Positions 9,268 to 16,810 of a stretch of DNA of 64,000 nt are shown here, in pieces (the stretch's first letter is position 1; the number at the start of each line of letters is the position of its first letter). The stretch is from CAVUCH01 sp963739995 (GTDB lineage: Bacteria > Acidobacteriota > Vicinamibacteria > Vicinamibacterales > JAENWD01). Made by a program: the position numbers and the translations under genes. Location: NCBI GenBank assembly GCA_963739995.1, contig CAVUCH010000021.1, forward strand, positions 124,001 to 188,000, given 5' to 3'. The notes beneath the pieces are model-generated. The model was not told the origin of the DNA. It ran no database searches and was given only the letters and a program-made list of their open reading frames with translations.

Positions 9268-9355
9268 AATGAGATCGGGAGGTGTTTCTCAAGATGATGA
9301 GAATGAGATCGGGAGGTGTTTCTCAGATTGGTGAGAATGAGATCGGGAGGTGTTT
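9268..9355. repeat. three iteron-like direct repeats, 34-bp period
   Basis: Copies of a 20-24 bp unit containing GAGATCGGGAGGTGTTT begin at 9268, 9302 and 9336, separated by two 10-bp spacers of different sequence. They overlap the 3' end of the STAS gene and precede the sigma factor start. Too few and too short for a CRISPR array. Confidence 0.85.
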
Positions 9356-9720
9356 CCGGCGAGCTGGGCGAGCGCCAGGTCGCGTGAGGGTGTGATCGCG
9401 AAGTGTGGCAACAACCCGGCCAGGTCGAAGGCAAGCCGCACCGGCTCCACGAGCCCGCAAAGCACCAGCTCTCCGCCCGCCGCCTGCACGCGCCCCGAAA
9501 CAGCGTCGAGCGCCAGCAGGCCGGCGCTGCTGACGTAGTCGACCGCCGCGAGGTCCACGATCACGAGCCGCGCCCCGCCGTTTACGGCCGCGATCAGCGC
9601 CTCTATCAGATCGCCCGACGAGAGCGTTCCCAACCGACCCGCCGGGGCGAACACGTGGACCTGTCCCACGACCGAGCGATCGATTCGCAGACTCCACGTC
9701 AGAACGGGTGTTGGAAGCAT
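9289..9720 (-). CDS. STAS-domain anti-sigma factor antagonist
   Basis: About 143 residues with one STAS domain, residues 8-110. The DYVSSAGLLAL motif carries the serine usually phosphorylated by an anti-sigma kinase in SpoIIAA/RsbV proteins. The two adjacent ATG codons at 9723 and 9720 begin the conserved part; longer in-frame sequence upstream is unrelated. The last 25 residues are encoded by iteron-like repeats, so the original C-terminus has probably been replaced. It lies upstream of the sigma gene on the same strand. STAS proteins usually act on SpoIIAB/RsbW-type kinases rather than on ECF systems, and no such kinase is seen here. Confidence 0.85.
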   Translation of the reverse strand: MLPTPVLTWSLRIDRSVVGQVHVFAPAGRLGTLSSGDLIEALIAAVNGGARLVIVDLAAVDYVSSAGLLALDAVSGRVQAAGGELVLCGLVEPVRLAFDLAGLLPHFAITPSRDLALAQLAGNTSRSHSHQSEKHLPISFSSS

Positions 9721-9872
9721 CATTCGACCATTCAGGCTGCAGGCTGCAGACCGCTGGCTCAGGCCTGTCTGGCCGAGAGGCACTGACGGTGGCCCCGATC
9801 GCTGCCGCAGCCCGCAATGCGGACCTCGCACCCCGCGGTGGCCGGCGGCATTCGGCCGCCGATGCATCCCCG

Positions 9873-9945
9873 CGGCTGCGTTGCTTCTTCCTCGAATACT
9901 GCCCGGTATTCTCGGTCGTCGCGCCTTGCCGCGCGGGGCGCCTCC
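9873..9945. repeat. palindromic intergenic element, second copy
   Basis: This stretch matches 7027-7090 over most of its length (GTTGCTTCTTCCTCG..., CTCGGTCGTCGCGCCTTGCC). The central stem is GAATAC/GTATTC here and GCATAC/GTATGC in the other copy, so the stem pair has changed together, which supports a functional hairpin. It lies between the STAS gene and a barrel gene remnant. Confidence 0.7.
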
Positions 9946-9981
9946 GCGCCCTCGGTGCGACGCCGGTCTTTCACCAGGCTG

Positions 9982-10092
9982 CTAGAACATATACCGAATG
10001 CTGAACTGCACGCGATAGACGTCGTTGGTGCCGGCGGTGCGCTCAATCGACTCCGTGATCAGCTGGTTGTTCACCACCCGCAGCCGACCAAC
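9982..10092 (-). pseudogene. C-terminal remnant of an outer-membrane barrel protein
   Basis: The last 36 codons before the TAG complement at 9982 encode a strand pattern ending in VYRVQFSIRYMF, with the terminal phenylalanine typical of outer-membrane barrels recognised by BamA. Upstream the frame continues antisense into the tag promoter and coding region and loses similarity, so the gene's 5' part is gone. It may be a leftover of a TonB-receptor-like or porin gene. Confidence 0.5.
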
Positions 10093-10152
10093 CGGAGGAC
10101 GATGAGCAGCTCCACCGTAGCTGCACCGCCAGCTCTTTGATATGGTGTCGCC

Positions 10153-10755
10153 GTGCCAGCGCTCCCCGATGGTGTCGTCGCCGGTCCCGATGGTCTGCCG
10201 CGGTGCTGGTGGTGCGCGGCCACGGACGAGTACCGGGCGTACCACGATGCTGAGTGGGGGCGCCCCGTACAAGACGACCACCGCCTGTTCGAGAAGATCT
10301 GCCTCGAAGGGTTCCAGGCGGGCTTGAGCTGGCTGACGATCCTCCGCAAGCGCGAGGCGTTCCGCCACGCGTTTGCGGGGTTCGACTTCGATCGCATCGC
10401 CCGCTTCACCCCCCGCCGGGTCGACACGCTGCTGGCGAACGCCGACATCGTCCGTCACCGGGGCAAGATCGCATCCACGATCAACAACGCGCGCCGTGCC
10501 CGGGAGCTCGTCGGCGAGTGCGGCTCGCTGGCGTCCTATTTCTGGCGGTGGCAGCCGGAACCCGCATCACGTCCGCAGCGGATCACCAGGGCGGCGCTGA
10601 TGACGATGAGCACCACGCCCGCATCGATCGCGCTCTCCCGGGACCTGAAGCGCCGCGGCTGGACGTTCGTCGGGCCGACCACCATCTATGCCTTCATGCA
10701 AGCCATGGGGCTGGTGAACGATCACGTGGAAGGCTGCTTTGCCCGCGAGGCCTGA
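10153..10755 (+). CDS. tag: DNA-3-methyladenine glycosylase I
   Basis: A 200-residue enzyme that excises N3-methyladenine from alkylated DNA in base-excision repair. It shows RCWWCAATDEYRAYHDAEWG near the N-terminus and VNDHVEGC near the C-terminus, which together supply the two Cys and two His residues of the zinc site that holds the ends together in Tag. The helix with GLSWLTILRKRE matches the base-binding core. The GTG at 10153 is the only start that keeps the Cys motif; no strong ribosome site is visible. The N-terminus is about 12 residues longer than in E. coli. It is followed by a heptamer array. Confidence 0.93.
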   Translation: MPALPDGVVAGPDGLPRCWWCAATDEYRAYHDAEWGRPVQDDHRLFEKICLEGFQAGLSWLTILRKREAFRHAFAGFDFDRIARFTPRRVDTLLANADIVRHRGKIASTINNARRARELVGECGSLASYFWRWQPEPASRPQRITRAALMTMSTTPASIALSRDLKRRGWTFVGPTTIYAFMQAMGLVNDHVEGCFAREA

Positions 10756-10767
10756 GGGGGCTTCGCT

Positions 10768-10856
10768 GCAATGCACAATGCACAATGCACAATGCAGAAT
10801 GCGCAATGCGGGACTTCAATTGTTTTGCATTGTGCATTTTACATTTTGCATTAGCT
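10768..10856. repeat. heptamer array (AATGCAC family) with inverted arms
   Basis: The left arm repeats AATGCAC about six times. After a spacer with ACTTCAATTGTT the right arm has GCATTGT, GCATTTT, ACATTTT, GCATTAG. It separates tag from the permease gene and could form a long RNA hairpin after tag. Same family as the array at 1306-1434. Confidence 0.85.
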
Positions 10857-10867
10857 GAATTCTCGTA

Positions 10868-12235
10868 ATGCCCCCCACCCTCGAGCGCCGCATCACGCTG
10901 CTGCCGGCCACGGCGCTGAACATGTCGAACATGCTCGGCATCGGGCCGTTCATCACGATCCCGCTGCTGATGACCGGCCTGGGCGGGCCGCAGGCGCTCG
11001 CGGGCTGGGCGGTCGCGCTCGTGATCGTGATCGCGGACGGGTTGATCTGGAGCGAGCTCGGCGCGGCGATGCCCGGCTCCGGTGGCACCTATCAGTACCT
11101 CCGCGAGGGTTTCGGCCCGCGGTATGGGCGCCTGATGGCGTTCCTCTTCATCTGGCAGTTCATCCTGAGCGGGCCGCTCGAGATCGCATCCGGCTACATC
11201 GGCTTTGCCAACTACACACGCTACGTGTGGCCCGGGATGGGCCACGCCAGCGGGATGGCGATTGCGGTGGTGATCGGGGCCGTGAACATCGCGCTGCTGT
11301 ACCGCCGCATCGATTCGATCAGCCGCCTGACCGTCACCCTCTGGGCCGGCAGCCTGGTGACCACCTTCGCCGTCATCGTGAGCGGGGCGCTGAACTTCAA
11401 CCCGGCCATCGCCTTCGACATGCCGCCCGATGCGTTCAGCTTCTCGCTCGGCTTCTTCATCGGGCTCGGCGCCTCGGCGCGGATTGGCATCTACGATTAC
11501 CTGGGCTACTACAACATCTGCTACATCGGCGACGAGGTGCAGGCGCCCGGGCGGGTGATTCCGCGGGCCATCCTCATCAGCGTCGTGGCGGTGGCGCTGA
11601 TCTACGCCGGCATCAACCTGTCGATCATCGGCGTGGTCCCGTGGCGCGAGTTCGTGCCGGCCTCTGCGCACGCCCACTCGGACTTCATCGTGTCGGTGTT
11701 CATGGAGCGCCTCTACGGGACGCACGTCGCCACGGTGTTCACGGCGATGGTGCTCTGGACCGCCTTCGGCTCGGTGTTCGCGCTGCTCCTGGGCTACTCG
11801 CGCATTCCCTACGCCGCGGCGCTCGATGGCACGTTCTTCCGGGTGTTCGCCAGGGTGCACCCGGAGAAGCACTTCCCGCACGTGTCGCTCGTGGTCATTG
11901 GGGTGATCGCGATCCTGTGCAGCACCTTCTCCCTCGGGATGGTGATCGACGCGCTGCTCACCACGCGGATCCTCGTCCAGTTCATCGGCCAGGTCGTGGC
12001 GGTCATCCGGCTGCGGACGGTGCGGCCCGATATGTCGAGGCCGTTCCGCATGTGGCTGTATCCCGTGCCGGCGCTCGTCGCGCTTCTCGGCTGGATCTTC
12101 GTGCTCGGCACCTCCGATCCGCTCGTGATCCTGTTCGGCCTCGGCACGCTGGCGCTTGGCGTGGCGGCCTTCTTCGCATGGTCGTGGCGAACAGGGCACT
12201 GGCCGTTCGAAGAGCGAGCGGCGAGTGAGCTGTAA
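10868..12235 (+). CDS. APC-superfamily amino acid permease
   Basis: A 455-residue inner-membrane transporter with about twelve hydrophobic segments. Helix 1 contains the unwound substrate-binding signature as NMLGIGPFITIP, and SELGAAMPGSGGTYQYLREGFG is the conserved loop after helix 2. The family imports or exchanges amino acids or polyamines using proton or antiport gradients; the substrate cannot be told from sequence. The start is the first ATG after the heptamer array and suits the family. The zinc dehydrogenase gene 110 bp downstream faces the same way but is separated by repeat DNA. Confidence 0.9.
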   Translation: MPPTLERRITLLPATALNMSNMLGIGPFITIPLLMTGLGGPQALAGWAVALVIVIADGLIWSELGAAMPGSGGTYQYLREGFGPRYGRLMAFLFIWQFILSGPLEIASGYIGFANYTRYVWPGMGHASGMAIAVVIGAVNIALLYRRIDSISRLTVTLWAGSLVTTFAVIVSGALNFNPAIAFDMPPDAFSFSLGFFIGLGASARIGIYDYLGYYNICYIGDEVQAPGRVIPRAILISVVAVALIYAGINLSIIGVVPWREFVPASAHAHSDFIVSVFMERLYGTHVATVFTAMVLWTAFGSVFALLLGYSRIPYAAALDGTFFRVFARVHPEKHFPHVSLVVIGVIAILCSTFSLGMVIDALLTTRILVQFIGQVVAVIRLRTVRPDMSRPFRMWLYPVPALVALLGWIFVLGTSDPLVILFGLGTLALGVAAFFAWSWRTGHWPFEERAASEL

Positions 12236-12240
12236 TCAGG

Positions 12241-12330
12241 CCCTGGGGCGCTGGGCGCTCGGCGGTGGCCGGTAGGCGGTGGGCCCTTGGCGCACGGCTG
12301 AATGTGGAGCCGGATTCAATCCGGCGTCGA
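12241..12330. repeat. heptamer-like array and inverted REP-like copy
   Basis: Degenerate units of GGCGCTG, GGCGGTG and GGTAGGC type fill 12243-12297. They are followed at 12302-12330 by a reverse-orientation relative of the REP-like hairpin at 2621, whose stem is CCGGATT/AATCCGG instead of CCGGGACT/AGTCCCGG, again a compensated stem. Confidence 0.6.
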
Positions 12331-12344
12331 CTGCTGGGCAAATC

Positions 12345-13361
12345 ATGCGAACCATCGTCCTCAACGAACCCGGCGACCTGCGGCAGGCCGACACCGACGT
12401 CCCTGGACCTCCGGGCGCTGGCATGGCGCTGGTTCGCATTCGCCGCGTCGGGGTGTGTGGTACCGACTTCCACGCGTGGCGCGGCCGGCAGCCGTTCTTC
12501 ACGTACCCGCGCGTGCTTGGACACGAGTTGGGAGGGGAGGTCGCTGCCGTCGGCCCGGATGTCCGGACCGTCTCCGTCGGGGACCGATGCGCCATCGAGC
12601 CCTACCTGAACTGCGGCGAGTGCCAGGCGTGTGGCCGGGGGCGCGGGAACTGCTGCGAGCGGCTGCAGGTGCTCGGAGTACATGTGGACGGCGGCATGCG
12701 TGAGTGGCTGCACGTCCCGGAACGCAAGCTCCACGCCTCTGCCGCGCTCGATCTGGACACCCTTGCACTGGTCGAAACCTTGAGCATCGGCGCGCACGCG
12801 GTGAGACGTGCCGCGCCCGGGCGCGGGGCGGGCGTGCTCGTGGTCGGCGCCGGCCCCATCGGCCTCTCGGTGGCGGCGTTTGCGAGCGCGGCGGGTGCAG
12901 ACGTGGCGGTGATGGACGTGAACGAGGCGCGGCTCGCATTCTGCCGATCGCACCTCGCCGTCACACGGACCCTGCAGCCGGCCGGCTCCGATACGCCCGC
13001 GAACGTAAGCGACACACTCGGCGGCCTGCCGCTCCTCGTCTTCGACGCCACGGGAAACCGCGAATCCATGGAGGCGTCGTTCGCGCTCCCCGCACACGGC
13101 GGCACGCTGGTGTTCGTCGGCCTCGTGCAGGCCGACGTGACGTTCCGCGATCCGGACTTCCACCGGCGGGAGCTGACGCTGCTCGCAAGCCGCAACGCGC
13201 TGCCGGGCGACTTCGCGCACGTGCTCGCGACGCTTGAGTGCGGCCGCCTCGATGTCCGGCAGTGGATCACCCATCGCGCCACGCTCGACGAAGTGCCCTC
13301 ACGCTTCCCGGAGTGGGTGTCACCGGCGGCCGGTGTCGTCAAGGCCATTATCGAGGTCTAG
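12345..13361 (+). CDS. zinc-dependent alcohol dehydrogenase (MDR family)
   Basis: A 338-residue NAD(P)-dependent dehydrogenase. Catalytic zinc ligands are visible in GVCGTDFHA (Cys) and VLGHELGGE (His-Glu). The four-cysteine structural zinc lobe is CGECQACGRGRGNCCE, and the Rossmann loop is VVGAGPIGLSVA. Such enzymes oxidise secondary alcohols, polyols, threonine or sugar acids. The related L-threonine and galactonate-type dehydrogenases are closest by motif, but the substrate is not determined. ATG 12345 begins the conserved MRTIVLNEPG sequence; upstream in-frame codons are repeat DNA. Confidence 0.9.
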   Translation: MRTIVLNEPGDLRQADTDVPGPPGAGMALVRIRRVGVCGTDFHAWRGRQPFFTYPRVLGHELGGEVAAVGPDVRTVSVGDRCAIEPYLNCGECQACGRGRGNCCERLQVLGVHVDGGMREWLHVPERKLHASAALDLDTLALVETLSIGAHAVRRAAPGRGAGVLVVGAGPIGLSVAAFASAAGADVAVMDVNEARLAFCRSHLAVTRTLQPAGSDTPANVSDTLGGLPLLVFDATGNRESMEASFALPAHGGTLVFVGLVQADVTFRDPDFHRRELTLLASRNALPGDFAHVLATLECGRLDVRQWITHRATLDEVPSRFPEWVSPAAGVVKAIIEV

Positions 13362-13429
13362 TGGGTGGAGCGGGGATTCACAGGAGTCCCGGCGGACGAG
13401 TGCGCCCCGCGCGCTATGATCACTCTCTC

Positions 13430-13954
13430 ATGTCGCCCCCGCCCACGCTCGAAGCCTGGCAGCGCGGCCCGATCGATGGAATCCCGTCGCTGCTCATGCC
13501 CGCCGCCCACGCCATCGTCCACGCGCGCGAGGACGCTGAACGAGCGCTGAGCGGTTTGTCCACGGACGAGATCTGGCGGCGGCCGGGCGGCGGCGCCCCG
13601 TCGGTCGGGTTCCACGTGCGCCATCTGGGCGGCGCCCTGGATCGCCTCCTCACCTACGCGCGCGCCGAGCCATTGACTGCGGAGCAGCGCCACCGCATGG
13701 CCTCGGAAGGCCAGCCTGGTGCTCCTCCAGCCGCCGCACCCGAGCTGCTCGCCGAGCTCGGCCCAACAATCGAGCGCGCCCTGGATCAGGTTCGCGCGAC
13801 TCCTGAATCGACGCTCCTCGATGCGCGCGGCATCGGCCGGCAGCAGATCCCGACAACCGTCATCGGCCTGATCTTTCACGCCGCCGAGCACGCGGCGCGC
13901 CACGCCGGGCAGGCGCTGACCACCGCGCGCATCGTCCGCGGCGCGGCCGTATAG
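13430..13954 (+). CDS. DinB family protein
   Basis: A 174-residue four-helix protein. Histidines in GFHVRHLGGALDRL and in IFHAAEHAARHAGQ match the three-His metal site of DinB/YfiT proteins, which include thiol transferases (bacillithiol or mycothiol dependent) and many uncharacterised damage-inducible members. The ATG at 13430 is chosen over longer in-frame starts that overlap the dehydrogenase gene. Its target is unknown. Confidence 0.85.
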   Translation: MSPPPTLEAWQRGPIDGIPSLLMPAAHAIVHAREDAERALSGLSTDEIWRRPGGGAPSVGFHVRHLGGALDRLLTYARAEPLTAEQRHRMASEGQPGAPPAAAPELLAELGPTIERALDQVRATPESTLLDARGIGRQQIPTTVIGLIFHAAEHAARHAGQALTTARIVRGAAV

Positions 13955-13987
13955 ACCACGGGCGGGCCGCTCGCACCTCGCGCGATC

Positions 13988-14300
13988 GGCCCCGGACTCC
14001 AGGCTCCAGCCCCCTGCGCTTGTCCCACTTCACCGCACCGACACAGGCGGCTCAGCTCCAGGCTCACACGATGGGCCTTGGCTCGAGGCTCCGGAACCCC
14101 GGCGCTTCTCCCACTTCACCGCACGGACACGCTGCGCAATAGCAGACGACCTGGTCCGCCGAATCCGTTGGACGGCGAGCGCCCGTCCGCAGCGTGCGAG
14201 GCAAGGCCCCGAGCCTGGAGCCCGGAACTCGGAGCCAGACATGGCCGCGGAGCGGGAGCCTGGAGCATGCGGCTGCAGCCCGGCAGGAGCCGGTCAACCG
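13988..14300. repeat. heptamer array (GCTCCAG family) and 50-bp direct repeat
   Basis: Units of GCTCCAG and GCTCGAG occur up to about 14095; their complements GAGCCTG and GAGCCCG occur from 14205 to 14275, giving two inverted arms. A separate direct repeat containing CCCACTTCACCGCAC lies at about 13991-14046 and 14082-14136. No gene is seen between 13955 and 14386. Confidence 0.75.
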
Positions 14301-14386
14301 AGGCCGCGAACCGCTCGCGGTACAATTGAAGGCTCCGCTCACCCCGACCTGCCCGGCCGGCGGCCGCGTGCGACGAGGAGTACTGC

Positions 14387-14926
14387 ATGGGTTTCGGACG
14401 ACGAGTTTCGCTGGCATTCCGCGCATTCTGGGACCTGCTCCGGTCCGGCACCCTCCCCGATGACATCGTGGCCGCCGCGGCGGCCGAGGCCGAGAGGACC
14501 GTCCCGATTCCGGATGAGGTCCCCCTGCCCGCGGCGGTAGAGCGGCCCGGTGACGGTGCCGTGCTGCTGCTGTCCGTGCTGCAGCGGGAGGGGCGACTCG
14601 TGGATTTCCTCATGGAAGAACTCGGCACCTACTCGGATACCCAGATCGGTGCCGCCGTGCGCGACGTCCACGCGAACTGCCGCCGTGCGCTGACCAGCGC
14701 GTTTGCGCTCGAGCCGATCCTGGAGGGCGCCGAGGAGGCGACGGTCAACGTCCCGTCCGGGTTCAATCCGGCATCCGTCAAGCTGGTCGGTCGCGTGGTG
14801 GGTTCGGGCCCGTTTCGCGGGGTGCTGCGCCACCGCGGGTGGCGGTCGTCGCGCGTGCAGCTTCCGTCGCTTGGTGCGCCGGAGGGCCGCCAGATTGTCG
14901 CCCCAGCCGAAGTCGAAGTCTCCTGA
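14387..14926 (+). CDS. DUF2760 domain-containing protein
   Basis: A 179-residue cytosolic protein. Residues 40-175 match the DUF2760 pattern: LLLSVLQREGRLVDFLMEEL, a central Arg-Asp-Val-His segment, and the end GRVVGSGPFRGVLRHRGWR. The function is not known. It is the first gene of a tight cluster with two Hsp70-like proteins, an arrangement I recall from other bacteria, which suggests a co-chaperone or client-selecting role; that is inference from context. The ATG is preceded by a run of repeats, and no strong ribosome site is visible. Confidence 0.85.
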   Translation: MGFGRRVSLAFRAFWDLLRSGTLPDDIVAAAAAEAERTVPIPDEVPLPAAVERPGDGAVLLLSVLQREGRLVDFLMEELGTYSDTQIGAAVRDVHANCRRALTSAFALEPILEGAEEATVNVPSGFNPASVKLVGRVVGSGPFRGVLRHRGWRSSRVQLPSLGAPEGRQIVAPAEVEVS

Positions 14927-14946
14927 ACCCAGAAAGGCCCACCCCC

Positions 14947-16773
14947 GTGGCACCTCGTTTCATCGTCGGGATCGATCTCGGCACGACCAACTGCGCGCTC
15001 GCGGCAGTGAGCGCGGACCCCGGCGAGGAAGGGCCGTCAATCCACGTACGCGAGATCCCGCAGCTCGTGAATCCGCATGAGGTCGCGTCGCGCTCGCTGC
15101 TGCCGTCGTTCCTGTACCTGCCGAGCGACGCGGATTTCCCGGGGGGCAGCCTGGCGCTGCCATGGACGACGGATGCGCAGTCGGGGATCGTGGGAGAGCT
15201 CGCGCGAAAGCGAGGCGCCGAGAACCCGGTGAGGCTCGTCGCTTCCGCGAAGTCGTGGCTGTCGTACGGCGCGGCGAACCGGAGCGGTGCGATTCTGCCC
15301 TGGGGTGCGCCCGAGGAGGTGACGAAGATTTCGCCGGTGGACACCTCGGCGGCGTACCTGCGTCACATGCGCGACGCGTGGAACCACGAATCAGGGGGCC
15401 GCCTCGAAGACGCGGACGTGCTGCTGACGGTGCCTGCGTCGTTCGACGAGGAGGCACGGGTCCTGACGGTGCGTGCCGCCGAGGACGCCGGCCTCGGGCA
15501 CGTGACGCTGCTCGAGGAGCCGCAGGCGGCTTTCTACGCGTGGATCGCGGAGCAGGGCGATCGCTGGCGTCGCCGCGTGCGCGTCGGAGATCTCGTGCTC
15601 GTGTGCGACGTCGGCGGCGGCACGACCGACTTCAGCCTGATTGCCGTCTCCGAGGAGGGCGGGGAGCTGCGGCTCGAGCGGGTGGCGGTTGGCGAGCACA
15701 TCCTGCTCGGCGGCGACAACATGGACCTCGCCCTCGCGCGCGTGCTGCAGGGGCGCCTCGAGGAACAGGGCCACAAGATCGACACGTGGCAGCTGCACGG
15801 GCTGTGGCACCAGGCGCGGCTCGCCAAGGAAGCGCTCTTCGGTGATCCCTCCCTGGCCTCGCATCCAATCACGCTGCTCGGACGCGGCAGCAAGCTGATT
15901 GGTGGCTCGATCGGCACGCAGGTCACGGCCGACGACCTGCGAGCGGTACTGCTCGACGGGTTCCTTCCCCGTGTGGCGAGCGACGCGATGCCGGCGCGCC
16001 AGCGGCGTGTCGGCTTCCAGGAGCTCGGACTCCCCTACGCGGCCGACGCGGCAATCACCCGGCAGCTTGCGAGGTTCCTGCGGCAGCCGGTCGCTGCAGC
16101 TGCGACATCCGCCGTGCGGCGTGGTCCGGGCGGCCTCGTGTGTCCGACGCACGTGCTCTTCAACGGCGGCGTGATGAAGGCCGCGGTGCTGCGCGAGCGC
16201 ATCGTGGACGTGTTGAGCGGATGGCTCGTGGAGGAAGGGTTCGCGCCGCTGGGCGCCGAACAGGTGCTGGATGCGCCCGACCTCGATCACGCGGTCGCGC
16301 GTGGCGCCGCCTACTACGGGCGTGCGCGCCTGGGCCGGGGCGTGCGCATCCGCAGCGGGGCAGCGCGCTCGTACTACATCGGGATCGAGAGCGCGATGCC
16401 GGCCGTGCCGGGGATGGCGGCGCCGCTGAAGGCGCTCTGCGTCGTGCCGTTCGGAATGGAAGAGGGTACGAGCGTCGCGATCGATCGCGAGTTCGGGCTG
16501 ATCGTCGGCGAGCCCGCGGAGTTCCGCTTCCTCAGCTCGGGGACGCGCAAGGGCGACGCGCCAGGGACGCTCGTGGACGACTGGGGCGACGAGATCGACG
16601 AGTTGAGCCCGCTGGAGGTCACGCTCAGGCTGGACGGGCGCGACGACACCGTGCTTCCGGTCACGCTCGAGAGCCGGGTGACGGAGGTTGGGACGCTCGA
16701 ACTGTGGTGCGTGGCGCGCAACGAGGGGCATCGCTGGAAGCTGGAGCTGAACATTCGCGAGCACGAACGGTGA
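14947..16773 (+). CDS. Hsp70 family chaperone-like ATPase (short form)
   Basis: A 608-residue protein with an actin-fold ATPase domain: phosphate-1 loop VGIDLGTTNC at residue 6, phosphate-2 loop VCDVGGGTTDFSL near 220, and adenosine-site segment HVLFNGGVMK near 400. The remainder is an atypical C-terminal domain, not the DnaK substrate-binding beta-sandwich plus EEVD tail. The GTG at 14947 is selected because the conserved sequence begins there. It lies 20 bp after the DUF2760 gene and 37 bp before a second Hsp70, so all three are probably one operon. It is likely a specialised chaperone, distinct from DnaK. Confidence 0.88.
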   Translation: MAPRFIVGIDLGTTNCALAAVSADPGEEGPSIHVREIPQLVNPHEVASRSLLPSFLYLPSDADFPGGSLALPWTTDAQSGIVGELARKRGAENPVRLVASAKSWLSYGAANRSGAILPWGAPEEVTKISPVDTSAAYLRHMRDAWNHESGGRLEDADVLLTVPASFDEEARVLTVRAAEDAGLGHVTLLEEPQAAFYAWIAEQGDRWRRRVRVGDLVLVCDVGGGTTDFSLIAVSEEGGELRLERVAVGEHILLGGDNMDLALARVLQGRLEEQGHKIDTWQLHGLWHQARLAKEALFGDPSLASHPITLLGRGSKLIGGSIGTQVTADDLRAVLLDGFLPRVASDAMPARQRRVGFQELGLPYAADAAITRQLARFLRQPVAAAATSAVRRGPGGLVCPTHVLFNGGVMKAAVLRERIVDVLSGWLVEEGFAPLGAEQVLDAPDLDHAVARGAAYYGRARLGRGVRIRSGAARSYYIGIESAMPAVPGMAAPLKALCVVPFGMEEGTSVAIDREFGLIVGEPAEFRFLSSGTRKGDAPGTLVDDWGDEIDELSPLEVTLRLDGRDDTVLPVTLESRVTEVGTLELWCVARNEGHRWKLELNIREHER

Positions 16774-16810
16774 GGTCGCGGCCGCGAAGCCCACGGCATT
16801 CGGAACGAAC

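Noticed and set aside
9268..9355. Three regularly spaced repeats as a CRISPR array
   Set aside because: Spacers are only 10 bp, there are three units, and no cas gene is present.
10694..12199. A 501-codon minus-strand frame opposite the APC permease
   Set aside because: It is antisense to a clear twelve-helix permease, is dominated by Arg, His, Asp and Glu typical of GC-rich shadow frames, and has no family motif.
13988..14300. tRNA or small RNA gene in the repeat-rich gap
   Set aside because: No cloverleaf or TPsiC-type sequence was found; the hairpin potential is explained by the heptamer arms.
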